The position numbers and the translations under genes are program-made. The notes beneath the pieces were generated by a model. It was not told where the DNA came from. It saw only the letters and a list, made by a program, of their open reading frames with translations, and searched no databases. A DNA stretch of 38,985 bases from an archaeon (GTDB taxonomy: Archaea > Nanobdellota > Nanobdellia > Woesearchaeales > JAHJEM01), in contig JAGVFV010000093.1 in the NCBI GenBank assembly GCA_020057445.1, positions 1 through 38,985 on the forward strand. The letters are read 5' to 3'. Of the stretch, positions 1-6,826 are shown one piece after another. Numbering within the stretch: position 1 is the stretch's first letter; each line of letters starts with the position of its first letter.

Positions 1-170
1 ATCTTGTCGACGAAAAAAACATGCTCTTCTTTGCAGAACGCATGATAAGGAATGACGAAGCCCAAAAGACATTCTTCAAACGAGACGACTTTGTCGAAGA
101 ACGAGAGGCATTCGCCCGCTGCTTCACCGATCCTTCTATCAGCGCAAAGATACGAAAGAAAATCAGATAA
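1..170 (+). CDS. C-terminal end of an unidentified protein (partial)
   Basis: The third frame is open from the window edge to a TAA at 168-170 and encodes about 55 residues rich in Lys, Arg, Glu and Phe, ending in a basic tail (KIRKKIR). The composition and the stop placed just before the convergent HerA gene at 176 look like the end of a real rightward gene whose start is outside the window. I do not recognise the family; no catalytic motif is visible in what remains. HerA is often near NurA in archaea, but nothing here shows that this is NurA. Confidence 0.5.
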   Translation, partial: LVDEKNMLFFAERMIRNDEAQKTFFKRDDFVEEREAFARCFTDPSISAKIRKKIR

Positions 171-175
171 TCAAC

Positions 176-1483
176 CTATAAGACTTGCTTCTTCTCTGAC
201 AACGCGACCGGACTCTCTCCTCCATGCCACGTCATCCTCGGCCGCACGCGGATGGGAAACAGCCGCTCATTATTATCATCAAGCACGATCGCAGCCCCTG
301 TCTCGCGCGGAAGGTCATTGAGGAGCTTGTCAAGCCCAGTTCGCATGTAGCTCTGCATCAGCATGCCAAGAGCGTCAGTATCGATCTTTGCCGTGATCCT
401 GTGGCTGATGATTGTGTCTGCCTGGGTCATGACATCAGTATGGATCTTTCCAGGCTGCTGGCTTGCAAGAACAAGAGAGATCCCAGGCTGCCTTCCCTCA
501 CGAAGGATGGTGATCAACGCGTCGCTCGCAGACGTCTTTCCAGTATTTGGCAAGAACTCATGCGCCTCATCGATCACAAGCCACACGAGAGGATACTCCT
601 TCTTCGGCTCATCCTCACCAAAATAGTTCATCGCCTTGTGCAGGTCCTTGAACTCCTCAACCTTCCTCTCCTTCATCCGCTGCACAAACAACTTCTCTGC
701 GACAAGGCCGATGACCAGGCTCTTGATATTCCAGCCGCCTCCTTGCGTCGCGTAGATGGACACATCAATGACACTCACCTGACCTGGCTTTGCAAGATCT
801 GAAAGAGGAGTGCCTTCCTTTGAAAAGATTCCCCATGATTTCGCATTCAAGAAACGGTTCTTCGCAGCATCCTTCACGCTCTTCTCACTATCTGTCGCCT
901 GACATGCGGCAATGATATCATCAATATCATACAAAACATTCTTGTCCTGCAAGTCCAGGATGACCCGCTCGATCAAGACCCCGAGGGGTTCGGTCTCACT
1001 AATGCCAAACGTCAGGCACCAATCCTCTGCAGTGAGTTCGCTTGTCTTCACTGAGAACGGCACGTCGACAGGGATCCCCTCATCCCGCGCTTTCTTGAAA
1101 AAACCTTCAGGGCAATAGATCACGATGTCCATTTTCTTTGGCTCAAGATCCCACAGCTTCAGCAAGTCACGATCCTTCCTGTTCGGATACTTCATGGTCC
1201 AATAGATGCCCATCGTGTCCAGCATGATGATGGAGAGATTATTCCTCACTTCCGACGGAAGATCAGCCAATCCTTCGGCAATGACCCCCATGGTGTAGGA
1301 CTTTCCTCCTCCGCGTTTTCCGCAGACAAAGACGACGTGGCTTCGCAGCATGTCCAGATACACGGGATTAGCAAGAGAATTCTCCCGCCCCATCTTCACA
1401 TACTGCTTGCCGAGAAGGATCATCCCTTGGCTACCATACTTTTTCCTGTCAGACTCGCTCCTGCCGATGATGATATCAAACAT
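176..1483 (-). CDS. HerA-family (DUF87) hexameric ATPase / DNA translocase
   Basis: A 435-residue P-loop ATPase of the HerA/FtsK superfamily. The N-terminal ~45 residues resemble the short HAS-barrel region. Walker A is GKRGGGKS at residues 55-62; Walker B is LVIDEAHEF near residue 305. The segments ITILREGRQPGISLVLASQQP and the later ISHRITAKID are typical of the DUF87 family (sensor region followed by the arginine-finger segment). Family members pump DNA, often with the nuclease NurA in end resection, though many archaeal DUF87 paralogues have unknown roles. The start is well set: a strong Shine-Dalgarno sequence (GGAAGGAG) lies directly before ATG 1483. It is convergent with the partial gene to its left (5-base gap) and divergent from the parvulin gene. 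HerA proper versus a paralogue cannot be settled without finding NurA. Confidence 0.85.
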   Translation of the reverse strand: MFDIIIGRSESDRKKYGSQGMILLGKQYVKMGRENSLANPVYLDMLRSHVVFVCGKRGGGKSYTMGVIAEGLADLPSEVRNNLSIIMLDTMGIYWTMKYPNRKDRDLLKLWDLEPKKMDIVIYCPEGFFKKARDEGIPVDVPFSVKTSELTAEDWCLTFGISETEPLGVLIERVILDLQDKNVLYDIDDIIAACQATDSEKSVKDAAKNRFLNAKSWGIFSKEGTPLSDLAKPGQVSVIDVSIYATQGGGWNIKSLVIGLVAEKLFVQRMKERKVEEFKDLHKAMNYFGEDEPKKEYPLVWLVIDEAHEFLPNTGKTSASDALITILREGRQPGISLVLASQQPGKIHTDVMTQADTIISHRITAKIDTDALGMLMQSYMRTGLDKLLNDLPRETGAAIVLDDNNERLFPIRVRPRMTWHGGESPVALSEKKQVL

Positions 1484-1607
1484 ATCTCCTTCCTCATGCT
1501 CTATCTTTTATATATTTTTGCTAGAAAAACACTACTATTCTCGAATGGCAAAAAGGAAAAGGTTTAAATAGCATCCACTCTTCCATCACCTCCTCAGGTG
1601 ATCTATT
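1484..1607. promoter_or_regulatory. Divergent promoter region between HerA and parvulin genes
   Basis: Two archaeal TATA-like elements are visible. TTTAAATA at 1563-1570 is correctly placed for rightward transcription of the parvulin gene, whose SD is GGTGAT at about 1599-1604. A TATATAAAA-like sequence on the minus strand (about 1507-1517) is close to the HerA start and would leave only a very short leader, so the more distal element may serve HerA too. Confidence 0.55.
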
Positions 1608-3023
1608 ATGGCAAAAAAACCGCTTCCATATCCAGAAAAGAAGACAGTCATCAAAAAACACCACACAGGACGATACATCGGCATCACCCTTGGCATCCTC
1701 ATCATCCTTGTCGCCCTCATCTACCTGATTAAGACAGAAGTCCTTGTCAAGACGCCGGTGACTCTTCCCCAGAAAGAAGGAGTCGCAGCGAGCGTCGGAA
1801 CGAGCGACATCACCCTTGCAGAACTCAATACTGCATATGAGCGGCTCCCAGAACAATACAAGGCGCAACTCACGAGGACCGATGTCCTCAAGCAGCTCAT
1901 CGACGAAAAACTTCTCCTCCTCGATGCAGAAGCGAAGAAGATAACAGTCTCCGAAGCAGATGTCCAAAAAGAGATCTCCGCCCTCATGGTGACGAACAAC
2001 ATCACTGAGGAAGAATTCAACCAGGCGCTCGCACTCCAAGGGGTGAACAAGTCAGAATTCCTCACCGCATTCAAGAACAGGCTTCTCATAGCAAAACTCT
2101 TCAATGTCACTGTCCTTTCCGCAACCACAGTCACCACCCAAGAAGCGAAGACTTACTATGATGAGAATCAAGACATCTTCACCCAGCCTGCGTCAGTGCA
2201 TGCGGCACACATCCTTGTCAACACCTCTGCCGAGGCAGACGAGATCGTTTCGGAACTCTCCTCCGGGAAAAACTTCACAGACCTTGCCAAGAAATACTCC
2301 ATCGACCCGTCAGCAAAAGTCAATGGCGGAGACCTCGGCTACTTCAGCCAGGGCATGATGGTCCCTGCGTTTGAAGAAGCGGCATTCGCGACAGCCAAAG
2401 GAAAGTACTCAGATCCTGTCCAGACACAATTCGGCTGGCACATCATCTGGGTCATCGATACAAAACCGGCACAAGTCATCCTCTTCGATGACATAAAGAC
2501 AGAGCTCATCGAATCACTGCGCATGACAAAAGCCAGAACCGACTTCCAGACATACCTCTCGGAACTAGGCAACAAGACAAAGATCGTCACCTATTTCAGT
2601 GAGAGCATAACACCGACCGCGACCATGCCTGCAGGAGCCAACGATGAGAACATACCTCCTGAACAATTGCCAGTGACGAGCGCACCTGCGGAAGAGCAAT
2701 CACCTGCAGAAACACCTACAGAGACCGCTCCTGCAGAAACCACGAAACCTGCTGCAGGGACACTTGCAGCATGCCTCACTGACAAAGACGCAATCTTGTA
2801 CGGCGCGTACTGGAACAAGGACACAGAAGACCAGATGAACCTCTTCGGCACTGAGAAAGCAGACCTGCCCTATGTAGAATGCGGAGTCTCCGACGACTAC
2901 GCAGCACAAAAGAAAGAATGCAAGGATGAGAAGATCCTCGGCTATCCCACATGGAAGATCGCAGGAAAGCTCGTCCCAGGAATCCTGACGAAAGAACAGG
3001 TCAAGGCGCTCGCAGGGTGCTAA
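1608..3023 (+). CDS. Membrane-anchored PpiC/parvulin-type peptidyl-prolyl isomerase with C-terminal thioredoxin-like domain lacking CxxC
   Basis: 471 residues. A short basic cytoplasmic N-terminus is followed by one membrane segment (about 23-41), so the rest faces outside. Residues ~60-185 resemble the SurA N-terminal chaperone helix bundle. Residues ~195-290 form a parvulin domain with AAHILV, GGDLGYFSQGMM and FGWHIIWV. A Pro/Thr/Ala/Glu-rich linker (~335-385) leads to an 85-residue tail that resembles the thioredoxin-like domain fused to many VKOR and DsbA-like proteins (VEC, GYPTW, final GC). In that tail the usual WCxxC active site is replaced by YWNKDTEDQ, although four other cysteines remain (389, 425, 438, 471). 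The likely role is folding of exported proteins, fitting the many secreted proteins in this window. The start has a good SD (GGTGAT) and a TATA box at 1563. Confidence 0.88.
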   Translation: MAKKPLPYPEKKTVIKKHHTGRYIGITLGILIILVALIYLIKTEVLVKTPVTLPQKEGVAASVGTSDITLAELNTAYERLPEQYKAQLTRTDVLKQLIDEKLLLLDAEAKKITVSEADVQKEISALMVTNNITEEEFNQALALQGVNKSEFLTAFKNRLLIAKLFNVTVLSATTVTTQEAKTYYDENQDIFTQPASVHAAHILVNTSAEADEIVSELSSGKNFTDLAKKYSIDPSAKVNGGDLGYFSQGMMVPAFEEAAFATAKGKYSDPVQTQFGWHIIWVIDTKPAQVILFDDIKTELIESLRMTKARTDFQTYLSELGNKTKIVTYFSESITPTATMPAGANDENIPPEQLPVTSAPAEEQSPAETPTETAPAETTKPAAGTLAACLTDKDAILYGAYWNKDTEDQMNLFGTEKADLPYVECGVSDDYAAQKKECKDEKILGYPTWKIAGKLVPGILTKEQVKALAGC

Positions 3024-3053
3024 TTTTTTTTTTCAAATCCTTTTTTTTTTCTT
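3024..3053 (+). terminator. Poly-T terminator after the parvulin gene
   Basis: Two ten-base T runs (3024-3033 and 3041-3050) start immediately after the stop codon. Archaeal RNA polymerase terminates on such T-rich tracts without needing a hairpin. Confidence 0.7.
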
Positions 3054-3185
3054 CCCTACTCGTCCTTACACTTTCATGAAGATTTCTTTTTTTGCGATGA
3101 GATATATTGTTTTGCCACATTCTTTATGTTTCCTTATGGAAAACAACACCCGCAATGTTTATAAATGCCAACCCATTCGCTAACC

Positions 3186-3350
3186 TTGCTACGCAATTAG
3201 GGTCCTTACCCAAGCAAAGAACCATCAGGTTCTGGCGATGAAGGAGAAGCCACTCCTGCGTACAACAGCCCGGCACGAGAGTTGCTCTCGCAAGCAAGGA
3301 CATCAGTCCGGCAATGAGCTTGAGAGTTAGTGTCCCGGGCACCACACACC
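3186..3350 (+). ncRNA. Probable structured non-coding RNA of unknown class (H/ACA-like layout possible)
   Basis: A TATA box (TTTATAAAT, 3158-3166) has no credible protein ORF downstream, but ~165 bases rich in nested hairpins follow. TACGCA (3190-3195) can pair with TGCGTA (3257-3262), enclosing smaller hairpins GGGT/ACCC, AGAACC/GGTTCT and GGAG/CTCC. A second domain closes with GCCCGG (~3268) and CCGGGC (~3335-3340), enclosing CGAGAG/CTCTCG and GGAC/GTCC. The first domain is followed by ACAACA and the second by ACCACA, at the places of H and ACA boxes, and GATGA/GAG segments could form K-turns. The branched first domain is unusual for an H/ACA guide. An A/T-rich stretch follows near 3360. 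I could not match it to SRP RNA, RNase P RNA or 5S rRNA. Boundaries are approximate. Confidence 0.4.
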
Positions 3351-3485
3351 ATCCTGATCAAAAAAAATTTCGCATATCCACTTAAAGACCAAGCCCACTC
3401 ATCATGATTCCCATCGTCACAACATATATTGACAGAATGAATCCATTATCGCTTGTTCTCTAAGTGCGATAGGAAGGAAACCCCT

Positions 3486-4799
3486 ATGGCAAAGATCGCA
3501 CAAGTATCAGCAAAATACATAGTCCACGCAGAAATCCAGATTCAAGGCGTCGTCGACAAACCAGACGTGATAGGCGCCATCTTCGGACAGACCGAAGGGC
3601 TTCTTGGCGCAGACCTGGAACTACGCGAACTCCAAAGAAGCGGAAGGATCGGCAGGATCGAAGTCAACGTCGACACCAAATCCGGAAAGACCGCAGGAGA
3701 GATTGTCGTCCCCTCAAGCCTCGACAAGGCAGAGACGGCAATCATCGCAGCGGCGCTAGAAATAATCCAGCGCATCGGACCATGCAATGCAAAGATCCAT
3801 GTCGCAAGCATAGAAGACGTCAGGATCTCCAAGCGACAATTCGTCGTCGAAAGGGCAAAAGAGCTCCTCAAGACACTCATGGACACGAGCATGCCTGACT
3901 CCCAAGAACTCGCGGACGAAGTCGCCTATTCTGTGAGAGTCATGGAAATCCAGGAATATGGACGAGAAAGGCTTCCTGCAGGACCAGCAGTAGACGAGAG
4001 CGACGAAGTCATCGTCGTCGAAGGAAGGGCAGACGTCCTTAACCTCCTCAAGCACGGCTTCAAGAACGTGATAGCCCTCAACGGCACGTCAGTGCCTGAA
4101 ACCATAATCGAGCTCTCCCGCAAGAAGACACTCACTGCCTTTGTCGACGGAGATCGCGGAGGGAACCTCATCGTGCAGGAACTCCTCTCCATATCAGAGA
4201 TCGACTTTGTGACACGCGCGCCAGACGGAAAAGAGGTCGAGGAATTGACCAAGAAAGAGATACACAAGGCACTGCGCGGACGCTTTGCAGCAGAACAGGC
4301 ACGCATGGAATTCATGCAGAAGGACGAAAAAAAGACACAAGCGCCATCAGGCCAACGCCCTGAAGGCAGGACAGAGCAACGTCCTGAACGCATTGAAGGA
4401 AGAACGGAGACAAGACAGGAACCTAGGCCTATGCAAAGGGAACCGCCCCAGCTGCAAAAGGCAGCTCCCCCTATGCCTTCATTGGCAAAGCAGCCGAAAC
4501 GAAAGATGACATCACAAGAGAAAGAATCATTCGGCCACATGCTCGAAGACCTCATCGGAACAAGAGGAGCATACATCCTTGACCCCAAGCTCAACATCCT
4601 TGGCAAAGTCCCAGTCTCAGAACTCCAAGGCACGATCAAGAGCCTCAAGACAGGAATCTACGCCATTGTCTTTGACGGCATCGCAGACAGGGATCTTGTC
4701 GCGACAGCAGAACGGGCAAACATCCAATTCCTCATCGCCATGGACAACAAGGTCAAAGAAGGAACACACCTTGCAATCATCACACCAGATGAGCTCTGA
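3486..4799 (+). CDS. dnaG: Archaeal DnaG-type primase (Toprim)
   Basis: 437 residues, the usual size for archaeal DnaG. The Toprim domain carries VVEGRADVLNLLKHGF with catalytic Glu179 and the metal-binding DGDRGG at 221-226. The region before it matches the archaeal DnaG N-terminal domain. A Gln/Arg/Glu-rich low-complexity linker (~270-340) separates Toprim from a conserved C-terminal domain (about 345-437). Archaeal DnaG can make primers, and it is also known as a subunit of the RNA exosome, where it helps select A-rich RNA. I chose the ATG at 3486 because it begins the conserved MAKIAQ sequence and has GGAAGG about 12 bases upstream; the ATG at 3453 would add 11 unrelated residues. A TATA-like ACATATATT sits at ~3420. 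The 3' end overlaps the convergent gene by 20 bases. Confidence 0.95.
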   Translation: MAKIAQVSAKYIVHAEIQIQGVVDKPDVIGAIFGQTEGLLGADLELRELQRSGRIGRIEVNVDTKSGKTAGEIVVPSSLDKAETAIIAAALEIIQRIGPCNAKIHVASIEDVRISKRQFVVERAKELLKTLMDTSMPDSQELADEVAYSVRVMEIQEYGRERLPAGPAVDESDEVIVVEGRADVLNLLKHGFKNVIALNGTSVPETIIELSRKKTLTAFVDGDRGGNLIVQELLSISEIDFVTRAPDGKEVEELTKKEIHKALRGRFAAEQARMEFMQKDEKKTQAPSGQRPEGRTEQRPERIEGRTETRQEPRPMQREPPQLQKAAPPMPSLAKQPKRKMTSQEKESFGHMLEDLIGTRGAYILDPKLNILGKVPVSELQGTIKSLKTGIYAIVFDGIADRDLVATAERANIQFLIAMDNKVKEGTHLAIITPDEL

Positions 4800-5427
4800 G
4801 GAATTGCCATAAGAACGACCCGAGCGAAGAATTCATTTTTTTTCTTATCACTTTCTCCACTGCAGTCTCATTCATGACCCACTCTTCACTCTCTTTTTTT
4901 CTTTCCACAATCTCGCAGAAGCGAAAGGAGGGAGGAGTGATATCAGCAAACGCCCAATAAGACACAAATTTAGGCATAGGAGTTGACGCAGTGACAAGAA
5001 TAGTCTGCCCTCCTGAAAGCGCAAGATACTGAACATCACTCTTGAACGCAGGAGCCACATCCTCGACAGTATCCTGGAATGCAGCAAAAGGATATTCGTT
5101 TTCATCCACAAACATGAACTGTATGGCAAACATGCCGGACCTATCCATCCCGTTTGACAGGAACATCTGTGGAATCAACAAACCATGCAAAGCATCGACC
5201 TCGAGATTCACCCACTGATAGCCATACGTATAATTCTCCATCAAGCACTCTTCATCCACGTCCGCGGAATAATTTTCCCTGGAAACAGAACTGTTCACCA
5301 CCACAACATCGATGATATCAACATAATAGGTGACGCTCACAAAAATCAGCATGAAAAAAACCAATAATAGGAAAATTATCATCAATCTTCTCCTTCTTTT
5401 TTTCCTGCGCCTTTTTCCTTGTTCCAT
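4780..5427 (-). CDS. Hypothetical single-pass membrane protein
   Basis: 215 residues. A very basic N-terminus (KRRRKKRRRR) precedes one hydrophobic segment (about 15-37), which by the positive-inside rule leaves the N-terminus in the cytoplasm and ~175 residues outside. The outer part has alternating polar and hydrophobic residues suggesting a beta-sandwich, and a few NxS/T sequons. I do not recognise the family. The 3' end overlaps dnaG by 20 bases tail to tail. Upstream on the minus strand lie AT-rich promoter-like elements at about 5440-5452 and 5488-5497. Confidence 0.7.
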   Translation of the reverse strand: MEQGKRRRKKRRRRLMIIFLLLVFFMLIFVSVTYYVDIIDVVVVNSSVSRENYSADVDEECLMENYTYGYQWVNLEVDALHGLLIPQMFLSNGMDRSGMFAIQFMFVDENEYPFAAFQDTVEDVAPAFKSDVQYLALSGGQTILVTASTPMPKFVSYWAFADITPPSFRFCEIVERKKESEEWVMNETAVEKVIRKKMNSSLGSFLWQFLRAHLV

Positions 5428-5616
5428 TTTTCAGTAACGAAATATTTTCATAACAATCGGAAATCTCCGCTTATACAGGCCCATCTGGCATTTAAAATCT
5501 TTCCATACTATCAAGTATATATGATATAAGTTATGGTAATCCATCTCCTATATTTATTCTTATATTTCTCAGGTCAATCGTATTTATATACTAGTACGTG
5601 CAAAGAAAAAACAACA
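5428..5616. promoter_or_regulatory. Divergent AT-rich intergenic region
   Basis: The stretch holds TATA-like elements for the leftward membrane protein (near 5440-5452 and 5488-5497) and a strong rightward TATTTATATA (5581-5590), 27 bases before the ATG of the 29-codon ORF at 5617. Nothing else recognisable is present. Confidence 0.45.
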
Positions 5617-5706
5617 ATGATCAGCTATTCGGCAAAGATCAAAAGCCACAAACTCTCGAGCTTCTTTGACCCTGAAGAAGAGGACGAAGAAGTGTCAAAA
5701 GAGTAA
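5617..5706 (+). CDS. Possible 29-residue protein with a PIP-box-like motif
   Basis: A strong TATA box (5581-5590) lies at leaderless spacing from ATG 5617, which opens a 29-codon ORF ending in TAA at 5704-5706. The peptide has a basic first half, then SHKLSSFF (residues 10-17), which fits the PCNA-interacting pattern Q-x-x-[LIM]-x-x-F-F except that Ser10 replaces Gln, then an acidic tail (DPEEEDEE). The 3' end overlaps the convergent thymidylate kinase gene by 12 bases, as with several other pairs here. A PCNA-binding role would suit the DNA-replication neighbourhood but rests on a short motif. It may be translated, or the promoter may drive a non-coding RNA. Confidence 0.4.
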   Translation: MISYSAKIKSHKLSSFFDPEEEDEEVSKE

Positions 5707-6816
5707 CTTCTCATCTCCTCTGTTCACGAAATCCGGCATCAACTCTCGGTACATGCGCTCTGCAATGCCTTCACGAGAGATCCTTGCTCCATTCTCCACG
5801 CAATCAATCACTGTCCAATTCGGCAATTCCTTTGCGCACCATAAGAATGTCTGCCTGACCGCCTCCTTATACTCCTTCTTCGCAGTCTCATGCATGTCCA
5901 TCACTCTCTTCGCATCATTCCGCATGGCTTCTTCCGCCACATCCAATGGAAGATCCAGATACAATACCTTGTGCGATTTTGGAAGGCCAAGCCATCCATG
6001 CTCAAATGCCTGCAGTTTCTTGATCATCCCGTGCCTCTCATCGACCGGAAGCTTGCTCACCTGATGACCAAAATTCGCCTCAACATACCTATCAAGAATG
6101 ACATTATGCCCTTTCTTCAGCCAATACTGCAGCACTCCATTCGTATCATGCCGATTCATCGCGTACAAGGAAGCGAAGAACAACGGATCAACCTCGCTGA
6201 TGCTTCCCTTCTCACCGCGAAGCACAGAACGGATAAGATCGCCATGAAGCGCATCATCATGCGGAAAATCAAGAGTTGCCACAGGATACCCTTCTTTCTT
6301 CAACCTTTCCACAAGCAGTTGTGCCTGTGTCTTCTTCCCAGAACCATCACCGCCGTCAATCGTAAAGATCCGTCCATTGCCTGGAAAATAGAAAAACTTC
6401 TCCACAGCTGAAGCCACATCTGCAATGGTATCATACTCCACTTGGGTGAGCAATGGATTCGAATCCTCACGGATGAGCTTTGACCTGAAATGAGGATGGT
6501 ATGCCGCAAGCACCGGGATCTTTCTCACATTCAAGGCATACTCAATCTCCCTTCCCACACCGATGCTCGGCTGGGACACTTCAGCGACAAGCACATCTGC
6601 AGAAGAAAGCCATTCCATATCCCGATGAAAGACACTCGTGTTCAATCCTTTCTGCACCTGCTCCTGCTTCCATGCAGTCTCCCATGAGAGCACATCATCA
6701 CGGACAATATGGCCAGTGAGCACCTCTCCATACTGGTGCAGCATGTCGCACAATTGCCGGGCAAAATGCAGATTATCCCTGCCGCCGCTTATCGATGTCG
6801 CAAAATAGATCCTCAT
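5695..6816 (-). CDS. Fusion of DNPH1/deoxyribosyltransferase-like domain with thymidylate kinase
   Basis: About 373 residues in two domains. Residues 1-~143 begin MRIYFATSISGG and resemble the 2-deoxyribosyltransferase / deoxynucleoside-monophosphate N-hydrolase (DNPH1/Rcl) fold, with SSADVLVAEVSQPS and the GVGREIEYAL helix carrying the likely catalytic Glu. Residues ~148-373 are a dTMP kinase: P-loop GGDGSGKKT (~155-163), the DRY motif (~242-244) and LDLPLDVAEEAM. The product would phosphorylate dTMP to dTDP; the first domain may hydrolyse or police deoxynucleotides. Codons GTG-ATG-ATG-ATG at 6825-6814 offer several starts; 6816 follows the GAGGTGAT SD, which itself overlaps the stop of the upstream ThyX-like gene, so the two are co-transcribed. 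Confidence 0.88.
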   Translation of the reverse strand: MRIYFATSISGGRDNLHFARQLCDMLHQYGEVLTGHIVRDDVLSWETAWKQEQVQKGLNTSVFHRDMEWLSSADVLVAEVSQPSIGVGREIEYALNVRKIPVLAAYHPHFRSKLIREDSNPLLTQVEYDTIADVASAVEKFFYFPGNGRIFTIDGGDGSGKKTQAQLLVERLKKEGYPVATLDFPHDDALHGDLIRSVLRGEKGSISEVDPLFFASLYAMNRHDTNGVLQYWLKKGHNVILDRYVEANFGHQVSKLPVDERHGMIKKLQAFEHGWLGLPKSHKVLYLDLPLDVAEEAMRNDAKRVMDMHETAKKEYKEAVRQTFLWCAKELPNWTVIDCVENGARISREGIAERMYRELMPDFVNRGDEKLLF

Positions 6817-6826
6817 CATCATCACC

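Noticed and set aside
3124..3345. 73-codon minus-strand frame in the gap before dnaG
   Set aside because: No SD or TATA on that strand, unusual composition; the segment is better explained as a structured RNA on the plus strand.
3186..3350. SRP RNA or RNase P RNA
   Set aside because: A GAAGGAGAAGCC segment vaguely recalls the SRP helix 8 motif, but the conserved flanking bases are missing, and none of the RNase P core motifs is present.
3926..4648. 240-codon frame antisense to dnaG
   Set aside because: Low-complexity Ser/Cys/Arg product; dnaG on the other strand is certain.
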